From Nitrososphaerota archaeon (GTDB taxonomy: Archaea; Thermoproteota; Nitrososphaeria; Conexivisphaerales; UBA164): DNA of 53,140 nucleotides. Positions 50,174-53,140 of the stretch are shown here, one piece after another. The DNA lies in assembly GCA_023381255.1 (NCBI GenBank), contig JAMCTX010000012.1, positions 1-53,140 on the forward strand, read 5' to 3'. Every line of letters begins with the position of its first letter. Positions within the stretch are counted from its first letter, which is position 1. Below the pieces are notes generated by a model. It was not told the DNA's origin and made no database searches. It was given only the letters and a program-made list of their open reading frames with translations. A program made the translations under genes and the position numbers.

Positions 50174-51394
50174 CTAGGCCCTGCCAAGCATTTTGTCCAG
50201 ATTGGCTTTTACGGCTGAAATAAACGACTGCGTATCCACAACAGCACCTACAGGCTTTTCAGCAACATTTGCAACATCCTGAGTCATTATTCTATCCTTT
50301 TCGATTGTTAACTTGACCGCATCTTCAAGTTTAAGCGAAAAATTGTACAGTTCCTGATTTCCATCCAGTTTAGCCCTCCTTTCCAGTCCCCTTGTCCACG
50401 CAAATATTATTGCGGTTGGGTTTGTAGAAACCTTTTCGCCCTTCAGATACCTGTAATAGTGCCGTTGGACCGTGCCGTGTGCGGCTTCTGATTCATAATA
50501 TCCTTCAGGCGACATGAGCTCCGATGTCATCAGTGCAAGAGTTCCAACATATGCTGTTGAAACCAGGTCTGATATTATGTCCCCCTCATAATTTTTGCAC
50601 GCCCACACAAATCCGCCTTCGGACCTTACAGACCTGGCCAGCGCATCATCAATCAGATAATAATTATAGTGAATGCTTGCATCGTCAAACTTCTGCTTGA
50701 ACTCTTTTTCAAATGTTTCCTGAAATATTTGCTTAAATCTTGCATCATAGACTTTGGATATCGTATCTTTTGTGGCAAACCAGAGGTCCAGATGATACAT
50801 TAGCGCATAATTAAACGAAGCTCTGGCAAACCCGTAAATTGAATTATCTATGTTATATTTTGCTTCTATCACACCGGCGCCCTTGAGCGCAGGCAGCTTG
50901 ACAGATTTTTGCACTGATCCATGCCTGAACAGTATTTCAGCTTCCCCTTCAGTCTCAAACCTCAGTGAAGCTGCGTCATATATATCGCCAAAGGCATGCC
51001 TGGCAATCACAATTGGCTTTTTCCAAAACCTGACAGCCGGCATTACATTGTTCAGGACAATTGGAGCCCTGAATATGGTGCCGTCCAGGATCTTCCTGAT
51101 AGTAGCATTGGGGCTTGGCCACTCCTTTTTCAGGTTATACTCCTTCACCCTTTCTGCATTCGGCGTTATTGTGGCGCACTTTATGCCTACTTTTAGCCTC
51201 TTTATTGCTTCACCTGCCTGATAAGTTACCTGGTCGTCAGTCTCATCTCGGTGTTTTACGTGCAGATCGTAGTACTCAGTTTTCAGGTCCACGTATGGCA
51301 TCAACAGGCTTTCTTTTACCCAGGACCAGATCACCCTTGTCATTTCATCGCCGTCCATTTCAACTACTGCATTATCCATTCCAATTTTATCCAT
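50174..51394 (-). CDS. icd: Isocitrate dehydrogenase, NADP type of the eukaryote-like subfamily
   Basis: A 406-residue enzyme converting isocitrate to 2-oxoglutarate. VEMDGDEMTRVIWSWVKESL at the start and CATITPNAERVKEYNLKKEWPSPNATIRK are the hallmark of the eukaryote-type (subfamily II) enzyme, as is the KYNIDNSIYGFARASFNYAL block. WACKNYEGDIISDLV and SEAAHGTVQRHYYRYLKG complete the active and cofactor sites. The start is ATG 51394, although the frame runs to 51451. Most archaea use the shorter subfamily I enzyme, so the type is notable. Confidence 0.9.
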   Translation of the reverse strand: MDKIGMDNAVVEMDGDEMTRVIWSWVKESLLMPYVDLKTEYYDLHVKHRDETDDQVTYQAGEAIKRLKVGIKCATITPNAERVKEYNLKKEWPSPNATIRKILDGTIFRAPIVLNNVMPAVRFWKKPIVIARHAFGDIYDAASLRFETEGEAEILFRHGSVQKSVKLPALKGAGVIEAKYNIDNSIYGFARASFNYALMYHLDLWFATKDTISKVYDARFKQIFQETFEKEFKQKFDDASIHYNYYLIDDALARSVRSEGGFVWACKNYEGDIISDLVSTAYVGTLALMTSELMSPEGYYESEAAHGTVQRHYYRYLKGEKVSTNPTAIIFAWTRGLERRAKLDGNQELYNFSLKLEDAVKLTIEKDRIMTQDVANVAEKPVGAVVDTQSFISAVKANLDKMLGRA

Positions 51395-51434
51395 AATCAA
51401 TATGGTATACCAGTTCCTCAATTTAAGGTTGACC

Positions 51435-51451
51435 TTGAGGTTACGCCTCAA
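51435..51451. repeat. Inverted repeat in the icd upstream region
   Basis: TTGAGG (51435-51440) and CCTCAA (51446-51451) pair around TTACG. It lies between the divergent icd and cysS starts, upstream of ATG 51394 and of the cysS TATA box, so it may be an operator or an mRNA hairpin. Confidence 0.35.
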
Positions 51452-51466
51452 CCTTTCCAGGCTTAA

Positions 51467-51476
51467 CTTTAAAAAA
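51467..51476 (+). promoter_or_regulatory. cysS: TATA box of cysS
   Basis: CTTTAAAAAA lies about 25-30 bp before ATG 51500. The complementary strand carries TTTTTTAAAG, which may serve the divergent icd gene. Confidence 0.5.
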
Positions 51477-51499
51477 CAGCCATCACACTATTATACATA

Positions 51500-52894
51500 A
51501 TGGGTAATGTCTCTATCTACGATACATACACAAGGAGCGAGATTGAACTCGACCCTGCACGGCAAAAGAACATAACGATATACTCGTGCGGGGTCACCGT
51601 TTATGACCTTAGTCACATTGGTCACGCCAGAGTATTTATTATATTTGACATACTCAGGCGTGTGCTTAAAAAAAATGGCTTCAACGTAATTTATGCCCAG
51701 AATTTTACAGATATGGATGACAAGATAATAAACAGGGCAGCAAATGAGGGGGTGGATTATACGCAAATCTCGAAAAAGTACATTGATGAATATTTCACAG
51801 ATTCTGATTTGCTCAACATATCAAGGGCAGACATGTATCCCCGGGCTACAGACCATATATACGAAATGGTCAAAATCATAAAACGCCTGTTAGAAACCGG
51901 ATATGCATACAAAACTAGCGACGGGATATACTTTTCAGTTGACAAATTTCCCGGATATGGCAGACTCTCAGGAATCAAAAAAGAGGAACTGCTGGCCGGC
52001 GCTAGGATTGACGTGAATGAAGACAAAAAAAATCCGCTGGACTTCGCGCTTTGGAAATTCCATGAAGATAGGCCATTTTTCGATACTGAAATAGGGCATG
52101 GAAGGCCTGGATGGCACATTGAATGTTCAGCCATGATATGGAAAAACCTTGGGGATACAATCACCATCCACGGGGGCGGCGAGGACCTAATTTTTCCACA
52201 TCACGAAAATGAAATAGCACAGAGTGAGGCGTTTACCGGGAAGCCGCTATCAAAAATATGGATGCACATAGGGCTTGTGAAAACAGGCGAAGAAAAAATG
52301 AGCAAGAGTCTCCGTAACGTTTTTTATATAAGGGATTTCCTGAACGCTTACGGTCCAAATGTGCTAAGAGTGCTGATGGTCCAGGCCCATTACAGGAGCC
52401 AGATAACCGCTAATGAAGACAGAATATTAAAAGCCATTGAAATATGGAAAATAATTGAGGAAGCCATGTTCAATCTGGGCAAGCCATTCAGCTTGAATGG
52501 GACAGAACAGAGTGCTGTGGATGAAGTCATGAAGGAGCTGAGATTGGCAGACAACGCTCTGGGGCATGACCTTGACACACCGGAAAGTCTTACGCATCTT
52601 CTTGCGGCAGCCAGGGCCATAAACAGAATGCAGGCATCCCTGAAGCTTAGCCCTCCAGTGGTCCAAAGCATGAATTTATTCAATGAGATTACAAGCTGTT
52701 TTGGGTTTAAGCTGCCTGAAATTTCCAGGGACGAAGCTGAAACAGCAAAGAGGCTTGTGACTGAGAGAGCAACCCTCAGATCTGGCAGAAAGTATGCAGA
52801 AGCTGATCAAATCAGAAAAAAATTACTGGAGATGAAAATAAAGCTGATTGACGTTGGCGACAAAACTTACTGGAGAAAGGTTGAAGTCTTGTGA
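51500..52894 (+). CDS. cysS: Cysteinyl-tRNA synthetase
   Basis: A 464-residue class I synthetase that charges tRNA-Cys. The HIGH motif is GVTVYDLSHIGHARVF, next to a zinc-ligand Cys (YSCGVTVYD). GWHIECSAM gives the second Cys of the zinc site, and HHENEIAQSEA a further part. The KMSKS motif is EEKMSKSLRNV, and the anticodon-side helices and C-terminal basic region (KYAEADQIRKKLLEMKIKL) follow. The length is typical. It is transcribed away from icd. Confidence 0.95.
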   Translation: MGNVSIYDTYTRSEIELDPARQKNITIYSCGVTVYDLSHIGHARVFIIFDILRRVLKKNGFNVIYAQNFTDMDDKIINRAANEGVDYTQISKKYIDEYFTDSDLLNISRADMYPRATDHIYEMVKIIKRLLETGYAYKTSDGIYFSVDKFPGYGRLSGIKKEELLAGARIDVNEDKKNPLDFALWKFHEDRPFFDTEIGHGRPGWHIECSAMIWKNLGDTITIHGGGEDLIFPHHENEIAQSEAFTGKPLSKIWMHIGLVKTGEEKMSKSLRNVFYIRDFLNAYGPNVLRVLMVQAHYRSQITANEDRILKAIEIWKIIEEAMFNLGKPFSLNGTEQSAVDEVMKELRLADNALGHDLDTPESLTHLLAAARAINRMQASLKLSPPVVQSMNLFNEITSCFGFKLPEISRDEAETAKRLVTERATLRSGRKYAEADQIRKKLLEMKIKLIDVGDKTYWRKVEVL

Positions 52895-52950
52895 ACTACT
52901 TCTGACTGGAGCATAAGATAATCCCTGAGAACGTCTAACCGTTTCTGAAA

Positions 52951-52970
52951 GGTTATAATTTCTTATAACC
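52951..52970. repeat. Inverted repeat over the stop codon of the right-edge gene
   Basis: GGTTATAA (52951-52958) and TTATAACC (52963-52970) are exact reverse complements with a 4-base centre. The repeat spans the stop of the gene running off the right edge and lies 57 bp beyond the cysS stop, so it may be a bidirectional terminator between the two convergent genes. Confidence 0.4.
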
Positions 52971-53140
52971 CCCATTCGGAGCGTAGGCTTCCTCCGTCAT
53001 ACCCGCTCTGGCCATCTTAGGCTGATGGCCGGTGTACAGGTACTCATTCTTCATTGTAAGCCAAGAGGCATCCGCACTCACGGTAAACGGGTAGCCGCAC
53101 AGCCGCAGTCCACGCAGGGTTATGGCCAGTGAAGCCAGCC
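52953..53140 (-). CDS. C-terminal end of an unidentified protein
   Basis: One minus-strand frame is open from the right edge (53140) to TAA at 52953-52955 and codes for 61 complete residues: LASLAITLRGLRLCGYPF, then NEYLYTGHQPKMARAG and EEAYAPNGGYKKL. A hydrophobic start and a polar tail with Tyr-Gly residues suggest the end of a membrane or surface protein. The other two minus-strand frames hold stops, which supports this frame. The family cannot be told from this piece. Confidence 0.4.
   Translation of the reverse strand, partial: LASLAITLRGLRLCGYPFTVSADASWLTMKNEYLYTGHQPKMARAGMTEEAYAPNGGYKKL

Noticed and set aside
1-53140. CRISPR arrays, tRNA and rRNA genes
   Set aside because: No regularly spaced direct repeats, no cloverleaf with a T-loop consensus, and no rRNA conserved strings were recognised by eye. 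A tRNA or CRISPR scan could still find a poor match.
52920-53140. A structured RNA at the right edge
   Set aside because: The minus strand has one clean reading frame with a plausible stop to the edge, so coding is a simpler reading than an RNA gene.

Overview
The window is archaeal. The evidence is a TFB (TFIIB) with zinc ribbon and two cyclin-like repeats, the DNA primase large subunit PriL, an archaeal SRP54, Dph6 (diphthamide), a subunit-type GlyRS of the archaeal/eukaryotic form, RtcB, an archaeal e-MtaB-like methylthiotransferase, a geranylgeranyl reductase and a tetraether-synthase-like radical SAM protein. Many genes begin at or within a few bases of the point about 25 bp downstream of an A/T-rich TATA box, so leaderless transcripts look common. 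Tetraether-lipid genes and leaderless promoters fit a thermo- or acidophilic Thermoplasmatota-like or Micrarchaeota-like archaeon; I cannot settle the lineage from this window alone.

Bases 1 to about 13.7 kb form an accessory region, mostly AT-rich and full of broken genes. It holds a partial large protein at the left edge; a decayed IS5-like element (2150-3198); an amino-acid-permease-like gene with a tiny ribbon-helix-helix gene overlapping its stop; two small membrane ORFs; a truncated and frameshifted gene of unknown function; a second permease of the same family; and a second IS element (7772-9757). Then come a ParB-like protein cut short at the IS edge, a protein with a HEPN-type R-x4-H motif, and an OLD-family ATPase/TOPRIM nuclease. 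The last three look like defence genes.

The most unusual object is at 7774-8543 (minus strand). It is a GC-rich block of about 770 bp with the 5' GTGCG start, domain V hairpin, domain VI stem and CTACTCTAT end of a group II intron, with no reverse transcriptase. It sits exactly inside the left terminal inverted repeat of the second IS. Removing it restores a repeat that matches the right end of the element, which confirms the predicted splice junctions independently.

From 13.9 kb to the right edge the DNA is ordinary archaeal core, gene-dense and mostly intact. It runs: a Kef-type antiporter with CBS domains; MFS exporter, asparaginase, GlyRS and nicotinate phosphoribosyltransferase in one minus-strand run; small uncharacterised genes; peroxiredoxin and a 14-TM MFS exporter; the tetraether synthase with an uncharacterised partner; HIT, ChrB-like and SemiSWEET genes; an orphan adenine methylase; RtcB and acylphosphatase; geranylgeranyl reductase; CobQ with a cytosine-deaminase-like amidohydrolase; a membrane-anchored winged-helix regulator; ornithine cyclodeaminase/alanine dehydrogenase; the methylthiotransferase; a glycosyltransferase; and then the information-processing cluster TFB, GNAT, Dph6, SRP54 and PriL (convergent). 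After that come a polytopic membrane protein, a three-gene ABC exporter operon with 4-bp overlaps, a eukaryote-like isocitrate dehydrogenase, CysRS, and the tail of another gene. No tRNA, rRNA or CRISPR array was recognised.
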